Assembly (NCBI GenBank): GCA_000421065.1
Contig: ATWD01000001.1
Location: 1,418,001 to 1,482,000, forward strand
Direction: 5' to 3'
From: Acidobacteriaceae bacterium TAA 166
GTDB lineage: Bacteria; Acidobacteriota; Terriglobia; Terriglobales; Acidobacteriaceae
DNA: 64,000 bases
Below are positions 42,031 to 49,135 of this stretch, piece by piece (position 1 is the first letter of the stretch; each line of letters opens with the position of its first letter). The position numbers were made by a program, and so were the translations under genes. The notes under the pieces are model-generated. The model saw only the letters and a list, made by a program, of their open reading frames with translations. It was not told the DNA's origin and ran no database searches.

Positions 42031-42205
42031 TGCTGCGCAGGCGGCGATCACTTCGTGACGCGTATACCGGCAACGCGCCCGAGGGCCTCCCGTTGGTCGG
42101 CGCGAGAATCTTCCAAGCGACCAACGGGAGCCGGGACAAGGGGGATATACACGTTCACGAAGGGTGCGCCCCACGCGCACTTGGCCCGGCCGGCAGGCCA
42201 TCGAA
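42031..42205 (+). repeat. Dispersed structured repeat, copy D (longest)
   Basis: Contains GATCACTTCGTGACGCGTATACC like the other copies, and an additional perfect stem CCCGTTGGTCG / CGACCAACGGG enclosing GCGCGAGAATCTTCCAAG. It ends in GGCCCGGCCGGCAGGCCATCG, nearly identical to the end of copy C. It lies between parS and the iscS terminator. Confidence 0.85.
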
Positions 42206-42229
42206 TTATTCGGGAACTCTCTTCTTCAA

Positions 42230-42268
42230 GAAAAGAGAGGGGCTTGGGTTTTCGCCTAGCCCCTCTCT
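42230..42268 (-). terminator. Intrinsic terminator after iscS
   Basis: Stem GAGAGGGGCT / AGCCCCTCTC (42235-42267) followed on the minus strand by TTTTCTTG. It ends the iscR-iscS transcript, which means iscU and iscA are not read through from iscR. Confidence 0.8.
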
Positions 42269-42291
42269 GCGTCGTGCTGGCGCAGATCGAT

Positions 42292-43566
42292 TTAGTGGGC
42301 GGCCCACTCGATCTTCGTGAGGTCGATGCCTTCCTTGACCATCTCGTAGAGGGGCGAGAGCTCGCGGAGCTTCTGGACGACGTCGATGATCTTGTCGGAG
42401 ACGTAGTCGACCTCGGCCTTGGTGTTGAAGCGGCCGAGCCCGAAGCGGATGGAGGAGTGAGCGACGTCGTCGCCGAGACCGAGGGCCTTGAGCACGTAGC
42501 TGGGCTCGAGGGTGGCCGAGGTGCAGGCCGAACCCGAAGAGACGGCGATGTCGTTGATGCCCATCAGAAGCGATTCGCCCTCGACGTAGACGAAACTCAT
42601 GTTGAGGTTGCCGGGCAGGTGGTGCTCCATGTCGCCGTTGACGTGGACGTAGTCGAGCGCCTTCTCAAGCTTGTCCTTGAGGTAGTCGCGCAACTCCTGC
42701 TCGCGCTTGGCCTCCGCCTCCATCTCGTTCATCGCGATCTCGCAGGCGGCGCCGAGGCCGACGATGCCCGGGACGTTGAGGGTGCCCGAACGCATGCCGC
42801 GCTCGTGGCCTCCGCCGTTGATCTGCTCGGAGATCTGGACGCGGGGATTGCGGCGACGGACGTAGAGAGCTCCAACTCCCTTGGGACCGTAGATCTTATG
42901 GCCGGAGAGGGAGAGGACGTCGATGTTGTCCTTCTGGACGTCGACAGGGATCTTGCCAACGGCCTGGACGGCGTCGGAGTGGAAGAGGATTCCCTTCTCG
43001 TGGCAGAAGGCTCCGATCTCGCGGACGGGCTGGATGACGCCGATCTCATTGCTGGCGTACATGATGGAGACCAGGATGGTCTGGTCGTCGACGGCGCGCT
43101 TGAGGTCTTCGAGGTCGATGAGGCCGTCGGCCTTCACTGGAAGGTAGGTGACCCGGTAGCCCTGCTTTTCGAGCTTCTTGCAGGTGTCGAGCACGGCCTT
43201 GTGCTCAGTGACCTGGGTGATGATGTGGTTGCCGCGCTCGCGGTACATCTCGGCGATGCCCTTGAGGGCAAGATTGTTGCTCTCGGTGGCGCCGGAGGTG
43301 AAGATGATCTCCTTGGAGGTGGCGCCGATGAGCTTGGCGACCTGCTCGCGGGCGTGTTCGACAGCCTTTTCAGCCTCCCAGCCGAAGCTGTGGTTGCGGC
43401 TGGCGGCGTTGCCGAAGATGCCGGTGAGATAGGGCATCATGGCGTCGAGCACGCGAGGATCGAGCGGGGTTGTCGCGTGATTGTCCATGTAGATAGGGAG
43501 GCTTACACCCTCCGGTAGGGGCGTTGACGACTCGGCGATGACGACTCCAGTTCCATTGTCGCTCAT
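42292..43566 (-). CDS. iscS: Cysteine desulfurase IscS
   Basis: A 424-residue PLP enzyme. The N-terminal part reads [16 protein letters not shown]; the PLP lysine is in [16 protein letters not shown], and the catalytic Cys is on the mobile loop in [18 protein letters not shown], the long-loop group I type that works with IscU. It releases sulfur from cysteine as a persulfide for Fe-S cluster and tRNA thiolation pathways. A 20-residue N-terminal extension precedes the core. It is 64 bases downstream of iscR, in the same transcript, and is ended by its own terminator. Confidence 0.95.
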   Translation of the reverse strand: MSDNGTGVVIAESSTPLPEGVSLPIYMDNHATTPLDPRVLDAMMPYLTGIFGNAASRNHSFGWEAEKAVEHAREQVAKLIGATSKEIIFTSGATESNNLALKGIAEMYRERGNHIITQVTEHKAVLDTCKKLEKQGYRVTYLPVKADGLIDLEDLKRAVDDQTILVSIMYASNEIGVIQPVREIGAFCHEKGILFHSDAVQAVGKIPVDVQKDNIDVLSLSGHKIYGPKGVGALYVRRRNPRVQISEQINGGGHERGMRSGTLNVPGIVGLGAACEIAMNEMEAEAKREQELRDYLKDKLEKALDYVHVNGDMEHHLPGNLNMSFVYVEGESLLMGINDIAVSSGSACTSATLEPSYVLKALGLGDDVAHSSIRFGLGRFNTKAEVDYVSDKIIDVVQKLRELSPLYEMVKEGIDLTKIEWAAH

Positions 43567-43630
43567 GTTTTTCTTGTACTCCTGACTTTCTTGAAAACCT
43601 GGGTTGCGGCGCTTGAACCCTCTTTGCGGG

Positions 43631-44092
43631 TTAAAGCGCGATGGAGACGAGGCCTCCGCCGACGGCAGTGAGGCTGCGATCGGATTCCCCTGTCTCGACG
43701 AGATCAGCTATATAGATGCCGCTTAGAAGATCTTTGATGCTGTCATTCACCTTGCGCAGGGGCTCTTTGATGGTGCAGGTGTTGGTGAGGTCGCAGTTGC
43801 CGTGGATGGTGATGCAGCTGGTGATGAACAGCGGACCGTCGATGGCCCGGATGACCTCGAAGGCGGAAATCTCCTTCGCCGGACGGGACAGGGCGTAGCC
43901 GCCGTTGGTTCCGGCGTGCGAGACGAGGAGGCCTCCCTTGGCAAGGGTCTGGAGGATCTTGGCCAAAAGCTGCGGGGGGATATGATAGGCCTCGGCGATG
44001 TCCTTGGCGCTGTGGGCCGAGCCTGAGGTCTGCTCGGCCAGATACTTGAGGGCCATGAGCCCATAGTCCGCTTTTTTGGTCAGCCGCAGCAT
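43631..44092 (-). CDS. iscR: Rrf2-family regulator IscR
   Basis: A 153-residue regulator with a winged HTH ([18 protein letters not shown], '[20 protein letters not shown]') and three conserved cysteines, Cys93, Cys100 and Cys106 ([16 protein letters not shown]). The spacing is Cys-x6-Cys-x5-Cys, one residue longer than the classical IscR x5-x5 spacing. It should bind a 2Fe-2S cluster and repress the isc genes when clusters are plentiful. A hairpin-forming CTCTCGTGCGAGAG at 44115-44128 lies in its leader. Since iscU-A are separated, a second IscR site upstream of iscU would be expected. Confidence 0.9.
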   Translation of the reverse strand: MLRLTKKADYGLMALKYLAEQTSGSAHSAKDIAEAYHIPPQLLAKILQTLAKGGLLVSHAGTNGGYALSRPAKEISAFEVIRAIDGPLFITSCITIHGNCDLTNTCTIKEPLRKVNDSIKDLLSGIYIADLVETGESDRSLTAVGGGLVSIAL

Positions 44093-44263
44093 GATTGGTC
44101 AGCCCGATCCCGCGCTCTCGTGCGAGAGGCGCGACTCCCGCGAAGGAGTGTTCTGTTATAGTCTACGGCCGCAGGAAACGGGCCGCAAGCAATGGTTTCG
44201 AGGGCCTTGACAACGCTTGGGGGTGGCGGGAGAATCCAACGGAAATCACTCCTACTCCGATCC

Positions 44264-44419
44264 ATGATTACTCAGTGCAAACACCCCATCGTAAAGATCG
44301 TCTCCCGGGACGAGGATGCAGAATTCGTCGAGTGTCAGAACTGCGGCGAGATCTTTGATTCCACAGAATTTAGCGACATTGCCATAGAAGAACAGGAAGA
44401 AGAGGAGGGGAAGGACTGA
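44264..44419 (+). CDS. Small zinc-ribbon-like acidic protein, 51 aa
   Basis: From the ATG at 44264 the product is 51 residues: MITQCKHPIVKIVSRDEDAE, then FVECQNCGEIFD and an acidic tail. Cys5 and the Cys-x2-Cys pair, with a nearby His7, could bind zinc. The frame is open 24 codons further upstream, but that part overlaps the likely iscR promoter and is poor. The SD is weak. No family name is known to me. It is divergent from iscR and convergent with the pgsA-like gene. Confidence 0.5.
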   Translation: MITQCKHPIVKIVSRDEDAEFVECQNCGEIFDSTEFSDIAIEEQEEEEGKD

Positions 44420-44466
44420 ATCTTTTCTTCGCCTGCAGCAGTCTTGCGCCGGTTTGCCCGGGAGGG

Positions 44467-45033
44467 TCAGTCGGCGGCGGCCGAATTGACGCGTCGGAAG
44501 ACGATCCAGGCATACTGGGCCGCGGAGACAGGCGCGAGGAAGGCGATCAACTTAAGCAGGCCGGCAGTGAAGGCGGTGAGCGCGGATGCGGGCCAGAGCT
44601 GCGCGAGCAGAACCGCGATCAGGCCGAAGATCTGCACCAGCGTGTTGAACTTGCCGAGCAGGCTGGGCCGGAAGTCGCGCAGGGTTCCAGTGGCGAAGAG
44701 AAGCGATGAGATGAGCAGAATTCCCAGGTCGCGGCTGAAGACCAGCACGGTCACGTAGCGCGGTATGAGGCCGGCATGGGTGAGGACGATGAAGAGCGTA
44801 CTCAATAAAAGTTTGTCGGCGATGGGATCGAGATACAGCCCAAGGGTGGTCTTCTGGCTGAGCCAGCGGGCGAGCAGGCCGTCGAGGGCGTCGGTGATGC
44901 CGGCCAAGGCGAAGAGCGCGAAGGCGAGGCGGTAATCCGCGTCGAGGATCTCGATGACGAGAAACGGAAGGATGAAGAGCCGCAGGAGCGTAAGCAGATT
45001 GGGCGCGGCGCGGAGCTGGTCGAGAAACGGCAA
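44467..45033 (-). CDS. pgsA: CDP-alcohol phosphatidyltransferase (PgsA-like)
   Basis: A 188-residue membrane enzyme. The complete CDP-alcohol motif D-G-x2-A-R-x8-G-x3-D-x3-D is present in 'TDALDGLLARWLSQKTTLGL' followed by YLDPIADK, and there are about five to six membrane helices. The start MPFLDQLRAAPNLLTLLRLF is typical of phosphatidylglycerophosphate synthase, which makes PG phosphate from CDP-diacylglycerol and glycerol 3-phosphate; cardiolipin or another CDP-alcohol transfer remains possible. It is the last chromosomal gene before the tRNA-Val insertion site. Confidence 0.88.
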   Translation of the reverse strand: MPFLDQLRAAPNLLTLLRLFILPFLVIEILDADYRLAFALFALAGITDALDGLLARWLSQKTTLGLYLDPIADKLLLSTLFIVLTHAGLIPRYVTVLVFSRDLGILLISSLLFATGTLRDFRPSLLGKFNTLVQIFGLIAVLLAQLWPASALTAFTAGLLKLIAFLAPVSAAQYAWIVFRRVNSAAAD

Positions 45034-45551
45034 TGGAGTCTTTCGCGGAGGTTCTGTTCGATTTTACCTGTGGCAACCCGCGCTGCTTCAGGATGAGCAG
45101 TACGTGGTTACCACGAAGGATCTCGGTCGATCTGGGGTTGGCGCGTGAAACCATGGCCTGTTGCCCCTGGCAAGGAGCATTGGCGTGCCCCGGCAGCTTG
45201 AGCGAGCATACGTCCGTGAGTGATTCGAAGAGTGGAAATCACTCCCTGGAATACATGGGCAATAAATAATGAAACTTAACTTCTCTTCCCGCAGGAGCGG
45301 AGCCGGCGCAAGGCTTATCGATCCCAGATCGGCAGGTTTGGGAGGTTGAGGTGTCCCCCAAATCTTTGCTACAATCGATCATGGAGCTTTTTAAAGATAG
45401 TTTCGTCTTCTGCAATCGCTGGGGGGCAACTCCACTGCCCTCTTCCTCGGAAATTAGTTCTATCCATGGATGAGAGAGAAGCAGACGAAAAAATGGAAAG
45501 TCAGCTCGGCCTGAGATCGATGATCTTTGGCAAGGCGACCAGAAATTTTAT
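45034..45551. other. Intergenic region before the tRNA-Val fragment
   Basis: No convincing gene. It holds the short palindrome CGTGGTTACCACG (45103-45115) upstream of pgsA, an imperfect hairpin GAGTGATT / AATCACTC (about 45217-45243), and a sigma70-like promoter TTGAGG (45346-45351) and TACAAT (45370-45375) with an 18-base spacer pointing toward the tRNA. The promoter is a plausible source for the tRNA transcript, about 170 bases upstream of it. Confidence 0.4.
45346..45375 (+). promoter_or_regulatory. Possible sigma70 promoter upstream of tRNA-Val
   Basis: TTGAGG - 18 bases - TACAAT. The direction and location fit transcription toward the tRNA-Val half. The distance of about 170 bases to the tRNA is long, so a closer promoter is possible. 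Confidence 0.35.
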
Positions 45552-45589
45552 AGGCGCGTAGCTCAGTTGGTTAGAGCGCTACCTTGACA
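45552..45589 (+). tRNA. tRNA-Val(GAC), 5' half only (attachment site)
   Basis: The segment shows the acceptor 5' strand (AGGCGCG), U8-A9, the D-arm (GCTCAGTTGGTTAGAGC), the 5' side of the anticodon stem (CTACC) and the loop TTGACA with anticodon GAC. After the loop the expected GGTAG strand, variable loop, T-arm and acceptor 3' strand are missing; unrelated sequence begins at about 45590. The tyrosine integrase gene follows directly. This marks the left junction of an integrated element whose crossover lies in the anticodon loop. The 3' half, or a complete copy, should lie at the far end of the element, outside the window. Confidence 0.8.
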
Positions 45590-45622
45590 GTGCTTCCCTG
45601 AGTTTTCAATCACTTACCTTCC

Positions 45623-45685
45623 TTACTGTCCATCTTACTGTCCATATCCTGAATTTGATCACTCGGCATCGCTCCGAATTTGATC
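45623..45685 (+). repeat. Paired short direct repeats between attachment site and integrase
   Basis: Tandem TTACTGTCCAT(C/A) at 45623-45634 and 45635-45646, then GAATTTGATC at 45651-45660 and again at 45676-45685. Their position between the crossover point and the integrase gene fits arm-type integrase or excisionase binding sites. Confidence 0.55.
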
Positions 45686-45737
45686 GAATCCGCATTCAAC
45701 GTCATTGTCTTGAGCGCTCCCAAAGGAGAGCTCACCG

Positions 45738-47024
45738 ATGGCAAGAACACGACAGTATGCAGACCGCGTCAACATCATCAAGATGATCAAGCTCGACGAC
45801 AAATGGCGTTTCGCCTCTGTCGTCGAACGCAACGGCAGAATAGTGCGGGACCACGTCTGGGTCAAAGGCGTCGACCAACATCACACCGAGGGTTCCTACT
45901 ACCTCGAGTGGTACGAAAATGGCACCCGCCGACGACAGCCCGTCGCGATCTTCGACGAGGTTGTCTCCTCTGCCCGGACCAAGGCACTGGAACTCGAAGC
46001 CAGAAAGGCCGGCCTCCTCGTCGCGATCCCCGCACCGACCGCCCCTCCGCCACAGCCGGTGATCGAAGTCCTGCCCCCGGGCGGTGCTAGCGCCGAGGAG
46101 AACCGTGTCACTATGGCCGCAGCCGTCGAGCGCTACATGGACTTCGTCCAGAGGCAGCGCAGCCTGCGCACTTTCCGAACCTACCGAGTCGCCCTCAAGA
46201 ACTATTTTGTCAACTTCTACAAGAAGACCTACCTGGACGAAGTTGTCCGCGAAGATCTACTCGCCTACTCCAATTACCTGTTCGACCGTGGCCTAGAAGC
46301 CTGCTCGGTCAGCGACAAACTCATCACCATCGCCACGTTCTTGAAGTGGAGCGGAATTCCCAAGCTCCTCGAACGGAGCGACTGGCCCAAATACACAGAG
46401 ACGATCCGCCCTGTCTACGAGCCGGAAGAGATCGCGGCCATGCTGGGGGAGGCGACCCCGAGCGAAGCGCTGCTGATCAAGTTCTTTCTCTGCTCGGGAT
46501 TTCGGAATCGAGAGGCTCGCTTCTTTTCCTTTTTTGATCTGGATCCGCGGAACGGTCTCGCCCGTGTCACCAAAAAGGCCCTCTGGCAGTTCACCCCTAA
46601 GAATCACGAAGAGCGCTCCGTTCCTCTCCCGGACTCCATGATCGACCATCTCCTCCGCTGGAAGGCGGAACGGAGGGCTGGCGCGGCCGACCTCGTCTTC
46701 CCCAACACGAAGGGCAAGCCAGATACGCTGCACTGCGAGATCGTGAAGCGTGTCGCGTGGCGAGCGAAGCTCAACTGCGGCCAATGCATCTCCGAACGGG
46801 GATACCGCTGTGCGGATGGCCCTTATTGCGAACGGATATTCCTGCACAAGTTCCGGCATACCTTCGCGACCCAGCATCTCCGCGATGGAATTGACATTCG
46901 GACGTTGCAGAACTGGATGGGACATCGCGATCTCAAAGCCACGATGGTGTATCTCAAGGGAATTCAATCCAAGGACGCTGTAGCCAGGGTGAATGCAGGA
47001 TCTCTGGCTGCCTACGTTGCCTGA
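45738..47024 (+). CDS. int: Tyrosine recombinase/integrase
   Basis: A 428-residue integrase. Residues about 125-215 form the SAM-like core-binding domain (MAAAVERYMDFVQRQRSLRT). The catalytic residues are Arg256 (SGFRNREAR), the beta-hairpin Lys region (TKKALWQFTPKN), His370 and Arg373 (LHKFRHTF), His396 (MGHRD) and the nucleophile Tyr405 (MVYLKG). The N-terminal 60 residues are beta-rich and may bind arm sites. Unusually, four cysteines (347, 350, 358, 364) form a Cys-x2-Cys-x7-Cys-x5-Cys cluster directly before the His-x2-Arg box and may bind zinc. It is placed next to the tRNA-Val junction. A strong terminator follows it. Confidence 0.93.
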   Translation: MARTRQYADRVNIIKMIKLDDKWRFASVVERNGRIVRDHVWVKGVDQHHTEGSYYLEWYENGTRRRQPVAIFDEVVSSARTKALELEARKAGLLVAIPAPTAPPPQPVIEVLPPGGASAEENRVTMAAAVERYMDFVQRQRSLRTFRTYRVALKNYFVNFYKKTYLDEVVREDLLAYSNYLFDRGLEACSVSDKLITIATFLKWSGIPKLLERSDWPKYTETIRPVYEPEEIAAMLGEATPSEALLIKFFLCSGFRNREARFFSFFDLDPRNGLARVTKKALWQFTPKNHEERSVPLPDSMIDHLLRWKAERRAGAADLVFPNTKGKPDTLHCEIVKRVAWRAKLNCGQCISERGYRCADGPYCERIFLHKFRHTFATQHLRDGIDIRTLQNWMGHRDLKATMVYLKGIQSKDAVARVNAGSLAAYVA

Positions 47025-47075
47025 TCTTCCCTGTCATTGTTGACCGTCGAACTTTGGCGATACATACCTTCTAGA

Positions 47076-47109
47076 CGCCGGGATGACCATCCCGGCGTTT
47101 TCTTGTTTT
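47076..47109 (+). terminator. Intrinsic terminator after the integrase
   Basis: A 9-bp stem CGCCGGGAT / ATCCCGGCG with a GACC loop, followed by TTTTCTTGTTTT. It isolates int from the excisionase-like gene and the transfer operon. Confidence 0.9.
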
Positions 47110-47151
47110 GCGTCCATCCACGCATTTGACCGAATTTCGGACTGGCCTCAT

Positions 47152-47200
47152 CCTCCGTCCACGGTTGCTTGATCTAGGCAAACCGGAATTTGGACGGAGG
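47152..47200 (+). promoter_or_regulatory. Inverted repeat sequestering the SD of the excisionase-like gene
   Basis: CCTCCGTCC (47152-47160) is the exact complement of GGACGGAGG (47192-47200), and the right arm contains the GGAGG SD of the gene at 47208. In an mRNA starting upstream of 47152, the hairpin would close the ribosome binding site. Confidence 0.5.
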
Positions 47201-47207
47201 AACTCGA

Positions 47208-47432
47208 ATGAAACTTACTGACCTTATCGAGCACAGCTCGGGCGCGTTGCGCGTTCGCGACATCGCCCCCATTCTCGGCGTTTCCATCCAGCAGGTCTAC
47301 AAACTGGCCGCACGCGGTCAGATTCCGTCGTTTCGTGTCGCCGGTTCTGTTCGGTTCCACCCGCAGGTCTTTGCCGATTGGATGAGGGAAAAAAATCCGG
47401 AACTTAAAAGGGTGCAAAGCGAGGGGATTTGA
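47208..47432 (+). CDS. Excisionase-like helix-turn-helix DNA-binding protein
   Basis: A 74-residue protein. The ATG at 47208 has GGAGG 7 bases upstream; an in-frame ATG at 47190 precedes that SD and is unlikely. The core 'LRVRDIAPILGVSIQQVYKL' plus 'RGQIPSFRVAGSVRFHPQVF' is the excisionase/MerR-like winged HTH of the helix_turn_helix_17 type. It may direct excision together with the integrase or regulate transfer genes. It is the first gene of the transfer operon and sits behind an inverted repeat that may control its translation. Confidence 0.8.
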   Translation: MKLTDLIEHSSGALRVRDIAPILGVSIQQVYKLAARGQIPSFRVAGSVRFHPQVFADWMREKNPELKRVQSEGI

Positions 47433-47484
47433 CCGAGTTTTGCGTTTGCCACAACCTGTCTCGGCAGTCAGGAAGGAAGTTTCG

Positions 47485-47742
47485 ATGAACTTGAGGACGA
47501 TTGGAATCCCGCTGGCAGTATTACTGACGATCATGGATGCATGGGCCACATTTCAGCTTGGTCCGCCGATCTGGGAGGTTTGGGCAGCAGACCCCTTCAA
47601 ACGCATTTGCATCCTGCTGCTAGCGGGCACGGCGAGCGCGACCCTTTGCCATGCATGGTTTCAGATCCTGGCTATCCGAAAGTCGACGGCGACTCACAAG
47701 GCCTCTCTTGGACTACCTGCATCGGAGGCGTCCGATGTTTGA
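47485..47742 (+). CDS. Small two-span membrane protein of the transfer operon
   Basis: An 85-residue protein from the ATG at 47485 (MNLRTIGIPLAVLLTIMDAW), with an AAGGAAG SD upstream. Two hydrophobic segments (about 6-22 and 38-60) flank a short acidic loop. No family is recognised. It overlaps the following AAA ATPase gene by 8 bases, so both are likely translated together. Confidence 0.6.
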   Translation: MNLRTIGIPLAVLLTIMDAWATFQLGPPIWEVWAADPFKRICILLLAGTASATLCHAWFQILAIRKSTATHKASLGLPASEASDV

Positions 47743-48655
47743 TTCCCTCGAAGCTCTGTCGCACCGTCTCGATGCCACGGGTTACTTTATCAACCCGGTG
47801 ATGACACAGGTAATCTACCTTGCAGCGCGTCTGCAGAAGCCGCTATTGCTCGAAGGTCCGGCTGGATCAGGCAAAACGCAACTTGCCTTGTCTGTTGCCA
47901 AAGCGGGCAATACGCACATTGAACGTTTGCAGTGCTATCAGGGCGTCACCGAGGCCCAGGCGATCGGAAGCTTCGATTCGGCACTGCAGCGTCTCTACCT
48001 CGAGTTTTCGAAGGGCCAACATACTGATTGGCACTCCATCCAAAGCGGCCTCGCCGGTCGAGAGTTTTTTCGGCCCGGGCCCTTGATGCGAGCGCTTGAA
48101 TGTGAACGGCCATGCGTTCTGCTGATCGACGAGCTCGATAAAGTTGACGACGGTTTTGAAGCGATGCTTCTCGAAATCCTCTCTGCTTGGCAGCTCTCCA
48201 TTCCCGAGTTCGGGACAGTGAAGGCAAAGAGTATTCCCTTCGTCGTTCTAACCAGCAACGAAGAGAGACGGCTTGGAGATCCAATCCGTCGAAGAAGTCT
48301 CTACGTACGCGTAGAACACCCTACACCGGAGCTTGAGTCCGAAATCATCGCCAGCCGGACGCCAGACGCGGAAACATCGTTCCATCGTGAGATTGCAGGA
48401 ATCGCTCGATCCTTCCGGAACTATTCGTTGGAGAAGCCGCCTTCCGTCTCCGAGATGATCGACTTTGCCCGTGCGCTCCAATTGCTCGGCACAAATCATG
48501 TCACGGAAGAACTGCGGGATGTCCTCCTTCCATTCCTCGCCAAGACGGAGAAAGATCGCCGTCACCTGATGCTGCGCGAGGGATTCAAGAGCCTGCTTGA
48601 TGATGGCGAGCGATATGCGCGCGAACTTGCCGCTACGGAGGGGTCGCCATCGTGA
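47735..48655 (+). CDS. MoxR-type AAA ATPase
   Basis: A 306-residue ATPase starting at the ATG at 47735 with GGAGG 6 bases upstream. The Walker A motif is LLLEGPAGSGKTQLA, Walker B is CVLLIDELDKVDDGFE, sensor 1 is FVVLTSNEER and an Arg finger candidate is in RLGDPIRRRSLYVRV. MoxR ATPases act as chaperones that mature other complexes, usually with a VWA-domain protein, but none is adjacent. Its place inside the T4SS operon, overlapping genes on both sides by 4 and 8 bases, suggests a role in assembly or regulation of the secretion apparatus. Confidence 0.85.
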   Translation: MFDSLEALSHRLDATGYFINPVMTQVIYLAARLQKPLLLEGPAGSGKTQLALSVAKAGNTHIERLQCYQGVTEAQAIGSFDSALQRLYLEFSKGQHTDWHSIQSGLAGREFFRPGPLMRALECERPCVLLIDELDKVDDGFEAMLLEILSAWQLSIPEFGTVKAKSIPFVVLTSNEERRLGDPIRRRSLYVRVEHPTPELESEIIASRTPDAETSFHREIAGIARSFRNYSLEKPPSVSEMIDFARALQLLGTNHVTEELRDVLLPFLAKTEKDRRHLMLREGFKSLLDDGERYARELAATEGSPS

Positions 48656-49131
48656 GGATTTCCCGGATAGCTCTCGCACTCTTTGTCACTATCTCTGCGA
48701 ATGGTCATGCACAGACTTCGCGCTCCCATGCGGAGCAGTGCGTTGCACGATACGCCTCTCGCTATCACATTGAGCCAGAGGTCATTGCAGCCTTCATCGA
48801 CGTGGAGTCGGGTTGGAATCCGCATGCCGTTTCTCCGAAAGGCGCCATGGGGTTGATGCAGCTGATGCCCGCAACTGCCAAGCGGTTTGGAGCCTTTGAT
48901 CCCTTCGATCCAGAACAAAACGTAGCCGCCGGAACCCGCTACATCACGGTACTCATGTGGGAGTTCCGAGGTGATCTCCGACTTGTCGCAGCTGCCTATG
49001 ACGCGGGCGACAAATGGGTCGGAAAGCGGCTTCTCGACTACCGCAATCCCGATGTCGTTGCCTACGTCACGGCCGTCCGTAGGCGTTACATAATCCGCCG
49101 CATGGCGGCACATTCGCAGTCCAGGAGGTAG
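48652..49131 (+). CDS. virB1: VirB1-like lytic transglycosylase
   Basis: A 159-residue exported protein starting at a GTG that overlaps the stop of the AAA gene by four bases. A short signal peptide (ISRIALALFVTISANGHA) is followed by the SLT domain: catalytic Glu in AAFIDVESGWNPHAVSP, 'GAMGLMQLMPATAKRFG', and AAGTRYITVLMWEFRGD, ending LVAAAYDAGDKWV. It opens gaps in peptidoglycan for the secretion channel. Confidence 0.9.
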   Translation: MRISRIALALFVTISANGHAQTSRSHAEQCVARYASRYHIEPEVIAAFIDVESGWNPHAVSPKGAMGLMQLMPATAKRFGAFDPFDPEQNVAAGTRYITVLMWEFRGDLRLVAAAYDAGDKWVGKRLLDYRNPDVVAYVTAVRRRYIIRRMAAHSQSRR

Positions 49132-49135
49132 ACCA

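Noticed and set aside
45034-45269. A 78-codon plus-strand frame next to pgsA
   Set aside because: No SD, Cys/Pro-rich irregular composition and overlap with the pgsA promoter region.
45623-45685. CRISPR array
   Set aside because: Only two pairs of different short repeats without regular spacers, and no cas genes.
45552-45738. Group I intron in the anticodon loop of tRNA-Val
   Set aside because: The position would suit such an intron, but the following sequence lacks its conserved core and instead leads into an integrase and transfer genes.
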